64,000 nt of DNA from Telopea speciosissima. Taxonomy: Eukaryota; Streptophyta; Magnoliopsida; Proteales; Proteaceae. The notes beneath the pieces are model-generated. The model saw nothing but the letters and a program-made list of their open reading frames with translations, did not search any database and had not been told where the DNA came from. The DNA lies in the NCBI RefSeq assembly GCF_018873765.1, contig NC_057916.1, positions 33,703,501 through 33,767,500 on the forward strand. Reading direction: 5' to 3'. Below are positions 47,258 through 59,292 of this stretch, piece by piece (positions within the stretch are counted from its first letter, which is position 1; each line of letters starts with the position of its first letter). A program made the position numbers and the translations under genes.

Positions 47258-48505
47258 TACTAGCTAGCACCGTATGTGTCTATTGATCTCTCTTCCTCCC
47301 TTTAAAATATCTTAAAAGTAGATTGAGTTGTGTTAATTTAATATACTATGAAATATTTAATTATAACAAAAATCTCTTCACAATATAAGTTAGGGAAAAA
47401 ACAATGTGATGTAGAACAACTAACAAGGAAGAAGAGACTTCTTTTAATGGAGCTTGGATTCTCCATGAGGGGATCGTATAGTATTGGAGTAGATAAAAAT
47501 AGGCGTAGAGAACAACTACTAGCCCAGTTGGTGGTACCCCTAGCAATAGAACCATGAAAATCAAAGGCTTACAAGAGAGTGCATAAGCATACATGGACGG
47601 CTAAAAAATAGGATGCATGCCAATACATGGGAGAGTATTCAATTGAATTAAGTCATGAAACTTGGCATGTGAATATTGCAACGTAAACCTATCTATCCGA
47701 AGGTTAGATTGCCTCTTCATCCAACGACATGGCTAAAATTGGTAAGCCATCCTAATAAACTTATCAAATTGATGAACCACCCTAATAAGCTTATTAAGTC
47801 GGTCCGAGTAGAACAACTTTTGCCAAAACATAAAGAAGGGCTGTATTTTTATCTGATATCATCTCTCCCAATAACTTTCCTAAAGATTGAATAAAATTTG
47901 CCTATGAACAAATAATGGGTGAGGTTTCCCACATTGCTATTGTGGGGAGGATTCTTCACGTTGCACCAAAAGTTGTTCCGAAAAAAATTATCATCCACAT
48001 AAGATCCACATAGTCAAATCAAATTAAAAAAAACAATAAAAATATTGAGAATCTTGAGGAATATAATGACAACCTAAATTTACTGGCTAAAAATTAGTTT
48101 TTCCTTCCGTGCCCTATCTTGCCGGTCACAAACTTACAAAGCCACAAGGTGATCCATTAGAATTGGTGTCATAATCTTATATAGCTTCAAGACTTTATCT
48201 CTTGCAAAACTCTATAACTAACCTTCCTTACTCCTTCCTCAAAGAATGAATCATTAAGTTTTGCTTTTCATGTCATATGAAATAATTAAAAAAAGAAAAA
48301 AAGAAGCTTATCATGGACCATGATGCAAGTGTATGTAATTCTATATTTTTAACTATTTCATTTTGTCGTCTAATTCGTCATCATGCGATTCTGTCGTGCA
48401 CATAATCTCCTTACCAAAAAGAAAGGGTATTTTTGTGTTTTGGACCAAACACTTTATAGTCACGCATATCCACGCAAGGAAAACAAGAAAGTTAGAAAAG
48501 TGAAA
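47258..48505. other. Intergenic DNA
   Basis: No gene. A small imperfect duplication near 47748-47800 (CCTAATAAACTTATCAAATT and CCTAATAAGCTTATTAAGT). Confidence 0.45.
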
Positions 48506-48507
48506 TT

Positions 48508-48656
48508 TAATTTTTTTTGTTTTTTGGGGAATTGTAGAGCTTTAATAGGAGAGGGGGGGGGGGGGGGGATGGGGATAGGCCCCAAGGTGGTTTGAACTCA
48601 TGACCTCTTATTTGAGGAGTTGGTCTTTTGTCAACTGAGCTCACCCCTTGGGGTAG
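48508..48656 (-). mobile_element. tRNA-derived SINE
   Basis: On the minus strand the head reads GGGGTGAGCTCAGTTGAC (A-box-like) then GAGGTCATGAGTTCAAACC (B-box-like), spaced as in a tRNA gene, followed by a C-run, CTCTCCTATTAAAGC and an A-rich tail. The flanks AGAAAAGTGAAATT (about 48494) and AGAGAAGTAAAATT (about 48656) may be a decayed target duplication. Confidence 0.75.
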
Positions 48657-49319
48657 AGAAGTAAAATTGATTTAAGGGGGAGAGATCGATGGATTCGGTT
48701 TTTCAATGGTGCAATCCAGCACGACATCAAAACTCAACATATAACCGAGGTGTCGTTCGAATGGTGAGGATGGATGCGTAACACAGAGCTAGAAATCCTT
48801 CTCTCCATCGTATGTGATGTGCGCATCCATCCTTGGATTCCTTGCTATTTGAATGGTACCTTGGCCATGTGTCGACCTCTAGGGATGCATCGAACAACAT
48901 CCAACGTAGGGGATGTGCTAGAGAGGAGTCCGATCCAAGATCTACACGATATCTGCATGTATTGGCATATCCCATGGATGCATAATTTTTGTACAAGAAG
49001 ACCTACATGGTCAGGGAGGAAAGAGACTATCACAAGAGAAGGGAGAGTGTGAGAGTGTGAGTACAACGTACCAACAATGCTTACATTATTTTCCTTTTGA
49101 GTTAAAAAAGAAAAAAAAGAAAATTTTGTAATTATGAATAGTTAACTCTCTTAGTGCTCTTATTGTATATTTTTTGTGTGACAATAAAATATATTGAAAA
49201 GATATAAAAGCTACAAATAGTGTCCAAATTATCTAAAAGTTGACAAGAAACAAAGATGTTCTAGCTAATCGAGTTATATTATGAGCTAGACTCACTTGCA
49301 GTTTATTAACCTTTGAAGT
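48657..49319. other. Intergenic DNA with a short hairpin
   Basis: GGATGGATGCG at 48768 and CGCATCCATCC at 48823 form a hairpin of about 65 bp. The open frames at 48727-49066 on both strands reflect this and neighbouring symmetry rather than a gene. Confidence 0.4.
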
Positions 49320-50096
49320 TCCCAGACACTGAAAGGGGAGGGGTGAATCAGTGCTACCAGAAAATTTTCTTCTGAATTACTCAGTCAATTATTTTTCCTT
49401 GACAGCAGTTTCAAGCACAAGCATAATCAATAGTACATCCACTTCTCTTCCCAACAACAAAACACAATAAAGAAAGGAGTCTACCGAATGTACTCAACCA
49501 CCCTGCACACAAGCACTTCTATGCCAGATAGATATCCACAGTACACAGTAATTATGTAGTTGGATAGGGTGCCTACATCCACGGAGTGCCTTCACTGGGC
49601 TAAACTCACTAACTCGTCACTGGGATTTACAGAGTGCCTCACGCTGAGGTCTTATCAGATGCCTGTGGTTTTATACTCCTCAAACAACAGAGCAACTAAA
49701 AAACTATAAGAAAAGAGTTTATAGCATACCCATCAATTCACCTATGTCACTATGGCAATTCATCAAATAATAAACATGCACACAGTGATTTACAACGTAT
49801 CCCTCACCCAAACACACTCAATGTAATATAATCTCACTAATTTAAGCAATATATCAAACACATTGAGTACAAGAGAGATAAATACCTCACTTGAGCTTTA
49901 CCAAGTGGATTCCACTGCTGCCAGAAGCTTAGAACATCAAAGAACAATCTCCCATGCGAATCCAATGGGAAACCAATGTGAAATCAAGGTATAACCAAGG
50001 AGATTCACGCTTCTACCGCTGGTTTCATCTTCTGGAACTTCCAAACCATTCTACTGAGTATTCCTGTGTGTTCCCCGCAAAAAAACTGAGTAAAAA

Positions 50097-50170
<74 letters not shown>

Positions 50171-50900
50171 TGGTATTAATAAAAAGCATATATTACTCGC
50201 CCTAATCCTAGCTATGTAGCCTCAAAAAAGTCCAAGTGAAGTTCGGCCAATGACAAGCCTCCAAAGAGAATCTTTCAAGACTTATACGCGTTGACGGAGC
50301 ATGGAAAAAATACGTAGTAACACGCCTTTAATAACAGTCACATGATCTTCATCAGATATCATGATTAAGACGTGACTGTTAGATGAAAATTTCGATCCAC
50401 CCAATCGGATGAGGCTCATGATAGTGCAATTAGCACTACTTAAATGTATTCAAAAGACTGTGCTTAAATTAGAAGTACAGATCTGGAATATCTAATCTCA
50501 GTCACAGATCAGACTGTGGATTGATCAATACAAACCATTAGATCTCCATTTGATCACATAATCAACGATTCTGATCTTACCTGGCAAATAGACCTTCTAT
50601 CGTTAGATTAGATGGGGGATCCAACGGCTACTGAAACAAAAGGCCTTTCACACGTTTTCTAAGGCATTGGAACCCCTCTAGGTGTTTGAAGAAAGTCCAA
50701 TAAGGACTTGTCTCAATAAAATTGACCCAGCCAAACACCAAGGCCCATGCATAAGAGCAATGCCCAAGGGCCATACCCAACGCCTGCATCAAGGCCCATA
50801 CACAGCGACTTGCACTATCATCATGCCAAGCGGCATGTGCACCATGCTGCCCACATCGATTCACACATGTTAATCTAGATCAAGAACATAAGCCTGTGCT
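49320..50900 (-). mobile_element. LTR-like remnant in reverse orientation
   Basis: The left edge, inverted, reads CACTGATTCACCCCTCCCC then TTTCAGTGTC, closely like the end of the Copia LTR at 5830-5865. The block is GC-richer than its flanks and has no coding frame. The right edge is undefined. It includes a microsatellite at 50099-50160. Confidence 0.4.
50099..50160. repeat. (AT)n microsatellite flanked by a direct repeat
   Basis: About 31 AT units, followed by GTATATATAT. TAAAAAGCATATAT occurs at its left edge (50091) and again at 50180. Confidence 0.9.
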
Positions 50901-53793
50901 GCTCCTACCTGTTGCACTTTCAAACATCACACACTGCTGCACTTTTCAATTAATCACAGCGCCATCACACCTTGTTGTACTTCTTTTAATCACAAACCAT
51001 TATGATTTAAGCTCAAACATCCACTTCTAAAAATCACCAAGCTATTATGTCAATTTTGCCTGTGTTGCCAACAATGACAACTTCCACTTCATCATGGAAA
51101 CAACAACCTTTTTATGGGAAAAAAAAATTATGCCATGCAGTGTGGAGCCTGTGCCTAGACACATGATCGTGTGAAATGACCATCCTACCCTCTGAAATGA
51201 AAAATCTCATCTTCGTTGATGCCCCTGCGCTCACTCTCATCGGCCCCACGTTTATTCAAGGGCCACATAACCTGGCAGTGATTTTTTGCACTGGTTTTTT
51301 TTTTTTTTTTTTAAAACAAAATAGGCTTAATAAAATAAAACATTGTCCATGTCCATTCCTGCATGTTTTCCTTCCCTTGCCACCATTCCAATTAAGTAGA
51401 GTCCTTTTAGATTTCTATGCACTTGAAACCTTTTTTCCTACTGTTTCTTTGAGTCCTTGTTCAATTACTTTCCTTCAGCTACAACCACTGAACCTAACAT
51501 TCTATAGTCAGATGAGATCAAAATTCAATAATTCTCAATCATAATAGTACATGCCCACCCAGCCTCATTTGTTTGCTCCAGAAAACTACCATGAGTCATA
51601 AAAAGAGTACGACCATTTATTGATTTTAATTGAACAACTCTTTCAAACTATAGGATATAGGTTGTGATAAAGCATGCTGATAAAAAACAAATGACATAAT
51701 TTGGAATAATTTGAGATGAAATTCATTAAATGATGTGGGTTCGGTTATTTTATTTTGAATAAAACAGATTTTCTTTCATAATTGTACTTTTCATACCTAA
51801 TCTCTATTTTCTTTTTCAAATTAAAGGATTTTGATTGCAAAGTAAAGCCAAATTTAATAACTACAGTTGAAATATTATAAAATTAATTACACAATCATGT
51901 TAGATAATGATTACAAAAAAATTTTATTTTAGTATTGATTTAATTTCACTTCCCTTCTCTTACAACGAGACAAAGCCATATGGATTTTATTTGCTGAAAA
52001 ACACATCATCTATAAACACGCGTACAACCTTTATTGAGCATCATTAGTATTAAAATAAATCAATTTTTCTTACCTTTTGTGGATAAATATATTTAACTTA
52101 CATTAAAATATCAATGATTTACTGTCATGTATATGTAATTATGTACATTGAAAAAAGAAATCTTTTTGGAGAGAATTTAGAAATGTAAAATGTCAAATGG
52201 AAAAGCTTGATAGGAATTTAGATGGGACAAAATCAAGAGTCTAGGGCATTTCGGGCATTTCGTGTACATGGGAGCAATTATTCCATTTATATCCAAACCA
52301 CAAATTCCCTTACTTGACTTTCAGTTCAACAATAAAAGGGTGGTAACTTGATAGGCTAATTGATATTGGAGACTCTATAATGTCGGCAAATCTGACCATT
52401 GGATATCTAAGGAATAGTTTGAATATGCCACATGTAAAATTTTAGCCTCAAATTCAATCATTTGTCCTCCCATCGAATGTCATGGCCTCTCATATATATA
52501 TCCATGCATCTCCACTATAATCCAGTGTATCCTCTTTGTAATCTAAAATTTCAATTTCTAGTTTTGTTATTTCACAAACTCAAAATAATTTTTTTTGGGT
52601 AAGAATTTCACAAACTAGAATTGATCTAAAAAATTGGCAAGTGAGAAAGGGGTCTTAGGTCTTCCTATCCACAAAATATTATGCCAGCTCTGACCTACCA
52701 TGTGGCAAAAATAGGTGGCCATTAAATAAATAAATCCTTTTTACTAAACAGCTATTTAAAAATCCAAGTTCTTAAACTATAAATAAAGGCATAGTACCCT
52801 AGTTGGTCAAAGTTTTTATGGTCAGCAACCCCTTGACAATCATTGGTTTCACATATCTGTATTGTCACTTGAAAGAGTGATGTAGCAATTCGCACCACCC
52901 ACTTCGAAAATAATCTGCATTGGCCACATGTCAAATTTTAACCTCAAATTCAATAGTTTACCCTCCCCTTCTAGTCATATACATCCTCTTTTTCCATGTT
53001 TTGTTTTACCACGTCATCCATTTCGATTGGGTTGTGACCTATCATGTGAGCAGGGGACGTTGGAGTCTGTCTATCAAAAAAATTTCAGCCCCCACTTGAT
53101 TTGACATAATATATCTAACCACCCAATCACCATTTTGTTAGTTGATTGATGTCCACAAAAATTTCTCTCCAATTAATTTGAATTCTACCCAAAAAAAAAA
53201 GAAGTTGATTTGAATTAAATTTTGATTTTTTCTCATAGACTAAATAAACCTAATTCTTCCAATTCTATTTTTAAATAATGCATCCTTAACCCTCACTATT
53301 TGATTAGTTCTCCCATACTTTTGGAATATAGCTAATCGAATTTCGAATATAGCCAATTAAACCATCGTAAATTAATGCATGAAAAAGATAAATAATGTTG
53401 GAAGTACTTGCTTATGATTCATCACAAAATGTGGTCGGGATTTGGGTTCAGAAAAGAGCAATATAGGGATTCCAAACTTTGTAGACATGTGGTTCTGATC
53501 GTCATCTAAGCATGAGATTATATCACATAAATTTGACTTCTCCATGGAAAAGGCCCGATACATCTTGGGCTATATGGTTGAAATTATAGGTATCTCTAAT
53601 TTGACAAGTAACACGTCCAGCCCACCCCGTTTAGGGTTTAAGACCAAGACCAAGACCAAGCCCAAGCCAAACTATGGTTGGAAATTGCCTTTTTGCCACT
53701 ATTACCAGCTATGAAAGCATTATTGCAACATCTCCACAGAAGAAATCTACTTTCCCAAAAATTTAACTTCCAGAATCCAGACTGGTTCCACAA
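50901..53793. other. Intergenic DNA with repeat scraps
   Basis: 51130-51190 (GTGGAGCCTGTGCCTAGACA) is one end of the Mutator-like MITE family seen at 14.3 and 31.7 kb. 52420-52540 and 52915-53050 share text with 42240-42400 (CACATGTCAAATTTTAACCTC, CCATGTTTTGTTTTACCACG), a dispersed repeat. A poly(T) run is at about 51295-51314. No gene seen. Confidence 0.45.
52581..52604 (-). mobile_element. Micro-insertion: LINE tail of 24 bp with 12-bp target duplication
   Basis: ATTTCACAAACT is repeated exactly at 52569-52580 and 52605-52616. Between them, on the minus strand, is TCTTACCCAAAAAAAA plus a few bases. The tail resembles the end of the LINE-like 3' terminus at 59160-59292. Confidence 0.6.
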
Positions 53794-53796
53794 CTA

Positions 53797-53964
53797 GTTA
53801 CTGTACGAGCCTTGATGGAGTTGCTTTGAGACTAGCAAGCTTTCTAGCAATTCGATCACTTCATTCACAGCCACAACAGCTTCCGAAACAATGTCAACAA
53901 GGCAATCAAAGGCGGTGTCAGAGTTGATGGAAACCCGAATACGAGTTAATTCACCTAAAATCTC
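53797..53964 (-). other. Unidentified coding-looking fragment
   Basis: 56 open codons containing ELTRIRVSINSDTAFDCLV and AVVAVNEVIELLESLL, helical and with balanced composition, bounded by stops on both sides (53794-53796, 53965-53967). Neighbouring DNA (53640-54330) shows no continuation. Possibly an exon or a gene scrap; family unknown. Confidence 0.3.
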
Positions 53965-53967
53965 CTA

Positions 53968-54821
53968 ATACCTCTTACCACTTCTTGACTACAATGAATC
54001 AAAACCGGACTCCCTTACCAATGAGGCTCTGTCCCAATTGACCCAATGTATCCTTTTCCTTGCCTTGGATATTCCTCCAAATTAATTAAGAGTAGAGCTT
54101 ATCCATTGAAACAAAGACATGACACAGCAACTTCTTTGATCAGGTTTATTTATATGCATTTCTTTCACCATAGAGAGAAGTTTTTTCCAAATCGTAGCTT
54201 CCTTTCAAAAATTTTCCAAGATAGCAGATCTGTTACTCGTACATCCAAAGTTTGCTGGAGAAACCCAAATACTTCTTGTTGGAGGCTTGTAATCTGGAAT
54301 CAAAATGGGCTTTGAGATAAAGATGATCCCAAACTTTTGAACATTGATATATTTCAGCAAGCCTTACAGGATTCATCTCAAAGATTCTGTTTCCTTAATT
54401 AATACGACTCTTGAAAAAAAAAAAATGTAGTCATCCACCAAAATTACCTAGTATTGTATTATCATCTAACCAGGATATCGAGGAAGAAGCAAACAACTTA
54501 ATGCAAACCAAATAGCTGATCCATCAGTGATCCTTTTTTTTTTTCCTCCCCATTCACCATAAGGTTAGATGGATTGAACTGACCTCTACAATCTCCAAAT
54601 CTAGTACTTGAAGTCTTGTTGAGGTGCTTTCCACCTTTTGGCAACCAGAGTGAAAGAACACTGAGAGAAGAAGTACATCTATTCATCATAAAAAAAAAAA
54701 ACAGTACCATGACCATGCATTAAACTGTTCCATCACTGGGGTCATTCGGCCAATTAGCCACAAAAGCAACATGAAGGTAATAAATTTTGCTATTGATCAT
54801 AAACGGTACATGAAGCCAGTA
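53968..54821. other. Spacer, probably including the 3' UTR of the PPR gene
   Basis: A plus-strand frame at 54046-54315 has no recognised family. The last few hundred bases should be the 3' UTR of the minus-strand PPR gene. Confidence 0.4.
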
Positions 54822-56624
54822 TCACCAATAACCCTGACAGGAACAAGCCCCATCACTGAAATGGTGGAACCGATTTCGATCTCTCACAATTATTTCTCTG
54901 TCATATATCTTAGAAATAAGTTTAGTACTTGCATGACAATCATCACATACACGGAGATTCTTTATAATCCGGATTGGGGAAGTTGAATTAGATGCAATAA
55001 GAGCAAAAGCAATTGCTAACCTTTCACTATGATAGGAGAGGGCATCTTCCTTCTCCTCCTCTTCTATGTCAAACAATACTTCACTGGTGCTTGGCCTATG
55101 ACCATATGTGTGTAGTCTCCTACTCATCTCCTCAAGCTTCAAATAAATCTCTTTTGATTGTGGGTGTGCTTTGTCTCCAATAATAAACTCGTGTATGGCC
55201 CCATCAATCTCAATCAAGCTACATCCAGGTGTTTTGATGATGCCCTGATCTTTCATCACTTTCCTCAACCTCTTGACATCGTCCCATCTGTTGATCCTAG
55301 CATACATGTTTGATAATAGCACATAATTCCCACTGGTCTCGGGCTCTAGTTGTATCAAGTGTGTCAGCGCAAGCTCCCCCAGCTGCAAATCACCATGGAC
55401 CCTAGATGCCCCTAGCAAAGACCTCCACACCACTGCATTTGGCTTCATGGGCATGGCTCTAACCATTTCCTTGGCTTCCTTAAGCCACCCAGCCCGCCCC
55501 AGGAGGTCTACAAGGCATCCATAATGCTCGAGTTTTGGTTCAATCCCATAAACCTCCATCAAAGATTCAAAACACCTTCGACCCTCATGAACCAACCCAA
55601 CATGGGAGCAGGCACACATCACGACTACAAAGGTCACCTCATCAGGCTCCACACCCTTGTTTCTCATCTCATTGAAAAGATCAACTGCCTGCTGCCCATG
55701 ACCATGAATTGCCAACCCTCTGATCATCGCATTGTAGCATAGTGTATCTTTGTGGGGCAATTGATCAAACACCTGATTAGCTAAACCGAGAGATCCACAT
55801 TTTGAGTACATATCGATCAAGGCAGTACCAACAAATAGATTTACACAAAGATTGTTCCTTAATACATAAGCATGTGCCCAAATTCCATGAGAAAGAGCGC
55901 CCAAATCAGCACAAGCATCCAGTAGAGCAACAAGACTGATTTCATTGGGCCTAATTAGGGAAAACTGCAATTCATTGAATAAACACAAGACCTCAGCAGA
56001 CAAACTGGTATCCCTATTCCCATTACTAATATCCCTTCCAGAACCATTAGAGCTGGTGATCCGACCATAAGCAGCTAAGATAGAGTTCCACATGGCCAAA
56101 TCCGGATTGGGAATTCGATCGAAGAGATACCTAGATTGGGCCAATTTCCCACATTTGGAGTAAAAGTTGAGCAAGGAAGCATGGACAAAGTGGTCTGAGG
56201 AAGGTTCGAGGAATTTGAAGACATGGGCATGGAGGGCTCGACCATGGTGGAGCCAAGGATGAGAAACACAGGCCTTGAAGAGAGATGGGTAGGTGAAATT
56301 GTTGGGCCTGAGGGTCTTGTCGTTGAGGATCCGAGTGTAAAGAGAGAATGCTAGGTGGGTATGGTTGTTGTTGGGAGTGAGGGAGGAAGAGATGAGGGTG
56401 TTGAAGAGAAAGACCGATGGACGTGAGATTTGGTTGAAGATGGAGAGAGCGTAGGTTAAGGCTAAAGTAGAAGACACAAGAAGGATTCTACTGAGAGGGA
56501 AGGTGTGGAGAATGAGACCCGTTGTTATCATTTGAGCGTGGATTTGCTTCAAAGAATTTATAGTTGGACATTTTTCTAAGAGGAAAATGATTGGGTGATT
56601 GCATACCGTTTTTTCAGTTTTCAT
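54822..56624 (-). CDS. PLS-class pentatricopeptide repeat protein with DYW domain (At5g43790-like)
   Basis: 600 aa, single exon. PPR proteins of this class bind organelle RNA, and DYW members edit C to U. About ten P/L/S repeats cover roughly 25-400 (for example FNTLISSSL, NFYSKCGKLAQSRYLFDRIP, DMYSKCGSLGLANQVFDQLP, DLLGRAGWLKEAKEMVRAMP), followed by E1/E2 motifs (about 400-490) and the DYW domain. The deaminase signature is present: HSE at 532-534 and CDDC at 560-563, plus HH (587-588) and CSC (594-596) for the second zinc. The final tripeptide is GYW rather than DYW. Repeat order and the motifs NEISLVALLDACADLGAL and HYGCLVDLLGRAG resemble Arabidopsis At5g43790, though that match is from memory. 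A short, weakly basic N terminus gives no clear organelle signal. Start chosen at the first ATG. Confidence 0.92.
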   Translation of the reverse strand: MKTEKTVCNHPIIFLLEKCPTINSLKQIHAQMITTGLILHTFPLSRILLVSSTLALTYALSIFNQISRPSVFLFNTLISSSLTPNNNHTHLAFSLYTRILNDKTLRPNNFTYPSLFKACVSHPWLHHGRALHAHVFKFLEPSSDHFVHASLLNFYSKCGKLAQSRYLFDRIPNPDLAMWNSILAAYGRITSSNGSGRDISNGNRDTSLSAEVLCLFNELQFSLIRPNEISLVALLDACADLGALSHGIWAHAYVLRNNLCVNLFVGTALIDMYSKCGSLGLANQVFDQLPHKDTLCYNAMIRGLAIHGHGQQAVDLFNEMRNKGVEPDEVTFVVVMCACSHVGLVHEGRRCFESLMEVYGIEPKLEHYGCLVDLLGRAGWLKEAKEMVRAMPMKPNAVVWRSLLGASRVHGDLQLGELALTHLIQLEPETSGNYVLLSNMYARINRWDDVKRLRKVMKDQGIIKTPGCSLIEIDGAIHEFIIGDKAHPQSKEIYLKLEEMSRRLHTYGHRPSTSEVLFDIEEEEKEDALSYHSERLAIAFALIASNSTSPIRIIKNLRVCDDCHASTKLISKIYDREIIVRDRNRFHHFSDGACSCQGYW

Positions 56625-58560
56625 TTAGAGGAGAATGGTAAACTCCACTCAACTATAAAATCAGAATCTCATAAACCCAATTGAGAATTGTTTCCTCTGT
56701 TTAGGTTTATTGTGTTCTTCCCAAAGATTCATCAAATTTCGGCTCATACTATCCGCTCTCCGATACGGAGATTTACAACCTCACATGTGACGGGGTTCTC
56801 TTTTCCGTTTGTATTTCTTCTTCTTTGCAATATGGTGGTAAAGCTATCCATCACCTGACAAGGTTCAACATTCAAAGATTCAAGAGTACAGAATCGAGAT
56901 TGGATTGATTCTGGCCGAATTTGGAATTGGTCCGTAATGGGTTGAAACCCTATGGATATGAAATAGGATAGGAAAGACGGAAAGAAGAAACAATGTGGGT
57001 AGCGGGTGCAAGTTTGGCCCAATGAGCCCTAACATTATAGGGCTTGGACCACATTTTTTAACCTGAGGGCAGGTTGGGGTTCCATTTTTCAGATCCGAGG
57101 TCAGGGACAGGCTGGGCCTGAGTTGAGGCCTCAGGCTAAGCCCGGCCCGATCCTGATTTTATAATTATTAATATATTTAATTATTTATCATATAATATCA
57201 TATATTAAGTTTAAGTGTTAATTTTGAACTCTGTTAGTTTTAGGGTCCCATTTCCCATTTCACAAAGTATAATTTTCTATTTCGTTATCCTTTTCTTCTC
57301 TTAGTTTTAAATTTTCATTTTTTTACCAAAAAAAAAAAAAAAATTCCATTTTTGTTCTCTTCTTCCCATGAAGATAAAACCCTCTAGTCTTCAAGGCTTA
57401 AGTATTCAAACCGTCAAGCGTTCAATCGAATCAACAATTACTTTGTGTGTGTTCTATACTAGTGTGTTGGTTGATAATTTTCATTTTTTCCTCTTTATAT
57501 GATGAAATGCCATATGTAGAATCAATGATGGTTATGAAAGTTGGTTGGAGATGTAGTTTAGATTTGCTTTAGGTTGATAGAAAGAATGTCTTTAGAATGT
57601 CTTTCTAGGTTTGCAATCCAAAGATTCAAAATGAAGATTCGATCTTTAACTGAGGATACAATCGCCTATGCCAATCAACCAGCTTATGACATAAGACGAT
57701 TTCAGAAGAGGGAGGAGAGAGAGAGAGAGAGAGAGAGAGATGTTGGAAACTTTAAAGACATGGTTGGCATTTGGGCATTTCTTAGGAATAAGAAGAAATA
57801 AAAAATAGAAGATATCAAATTTTCAACATAAAAAGTTCAAATCCTCATTCGTAGGTTAGATTAGAAATATATAAAATATACGTTGAGACTGTAAATAGGT
57901 GATGGGGTTGGAAATTAAAACTTTATTCTTAATAGTTTTTAAGATCTCTTAAAAGTGGGTGCAAGTTTGGTCCTATGAGACCTTAAACATTTAATAATTG
58001 TTAAATTAGAGTTCTGTCATGCCATGGAAGAACTAATACAAATACTCGTTACTGAAATACAAATTCCTATAAAAATTAACTTAGCTAATCCTTACCCAAA
58101 ATACTTTACAGCAAAGCTTGATGAACTTGCCTAGAACAATTGCTCCTACATTTCCCTTCCCTATTTTCATGATCAAGAGTTCAACACCAATCAAGGGCAG
58201 CCTGGCCCAGCCCTAAGGGCTGGTTGGCCGGGGTTCGATTTTTGTGACCTTGTGTCAGGGTCGAGGCCCAGCTAAGTGGACTCAGTACCCTATTGCAGCA
58301 GCCGTAAATGCGAGATTTTGTTTTTGAGATATTACTACAAAAGTAAATTTTATTACTTTTCTTACTAAAAGAGGGAAACAGTAGCAAAAAACAAAAACAA
58401 AAAAAATCAAACATGATTCAGCACTCATTCAAAAAGGTTTCTACAATCGACCGGACTCTAATTCGAATTGGATGATTCACCCAATCCAATCCGATTCCTC
58501 AAACCTAGATCCTATCGATGTAATATGTTTTCAGAGAGGGTGATGATGAGGCATAAACAC
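56625..58560. other. Intergenic DNA upstream of the PPR gene
   Basis: 57040-57150 and 58190-58290 are GC-rich repeats with words such as GGCTGGGCCTGAG, GCCCGGCCCGAT and GGCCCAGCTAAG, like the subterminal parts of hAT-type elements. A (GA)n run lies at 57712-57740. No supported gene. Confidence 0.45.
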
Positions 58561-58860
58561 CCTATCTGATGTCCGATAAGTCACGACAAAGCCTATATGA
58601 CTCTAGCCACCTCATGGCGAGACCAACCTCTCGGCCGCATGGCCGACCCACGGCCGATCTCGTAGCGAGCCTCCTCATGAGGCTCCCATGTCACCCGGGA
58701 TCTCCCCGACATCCGAGAATCACGGATAGCGGCCACATCCCGACAACAGAATCACCTTACATGGACTCTTACCTTAAAAGAGTCGACCAAAATAACTCTC
58801 CTCCGCTCCGGAGAACCTTCGAAAGAAGGAAGGGTGAGAGAATCAGAGATTGACCCAATC
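58561..58860. repeat. GC-rich patch of unknown origin
   Basis: Words such as CGGCCGCATGGCCGACCCAC and GTCACCCGGGATCTCCCCGAC stand out against AT-rich flanks. It may be part of an LTR; no end motifs are clear. The 94-codon frame here is probably chance in GC-rich DNA. Confidence 0.4.
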
Positions 58861-59089
58861 CACAGTGGCCCAACCCAATTCAAGCTTGAGCCAGCTGAGG
58901 ATTAGGCTAGGCTAGGGTTGGATAAATTACGGTCTAAGTTGGGCTCAGTCTACGCTCCCAGCTTGTCTAAATTGCCAATAACCACGCCTGGGTCCAAGTA
59001 AGTTTGGCTGAAGCACCATTTGCAGCAAATAAGTACACAACCTGAAGGTCCTAAATTGATCATCATAAACATAATTAGGTTTGATATCA

Positions 59090-59108
59090 TTTTTTTTTGT
59101 TGGTAAGA
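59090..59108 (-). mobile_element. Micro-insertion: LINE tail of 19 bp with 11-bp target duplication
   Basis: GTTTGATATCA occurs exactly at 59079-59089 and 59109-59119. Between them, on the minus strand, is TCTTACCAACAAAAAAAAA: a tail plus almost nothing. Confidence 0.6.
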
Positions 59109-59159
59109 GTTTGATATCAGTCTAATGAAATGAAACTTTCTTCTTTGCACGTTCTCTAG

Positions 59160-59292
59160 CTAGGAGGGCTTTGTCCATGGTAAGTAGGACATTATGGCCG
59201 GTATCTTCTCCTTGGCTTCTTATATCTGTAATCGGGATACCTTGTGCTCTTCTTGTCTTCTTTATCAATAAATTTTCTTCTTACAAAAAAAA
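59160..59292 (+). mobile_element. LINE-like 3' end with poly(A)
   Basis: TGTAATCGGGATACCTTGTG, CTTTATCAATAAATTTTC and TTCTTAC followed by a run of 12 A resembles plant L1 3' UTR ends. It is heavily 5'-truncated. No target duplication is evident. Confidence 0.5.

Noticed and set aside
48727..49066. Overlapping frames on both strands
   Set aside because: They coincide with a hairpin and have no family resemblance; more likely repeat DNA.
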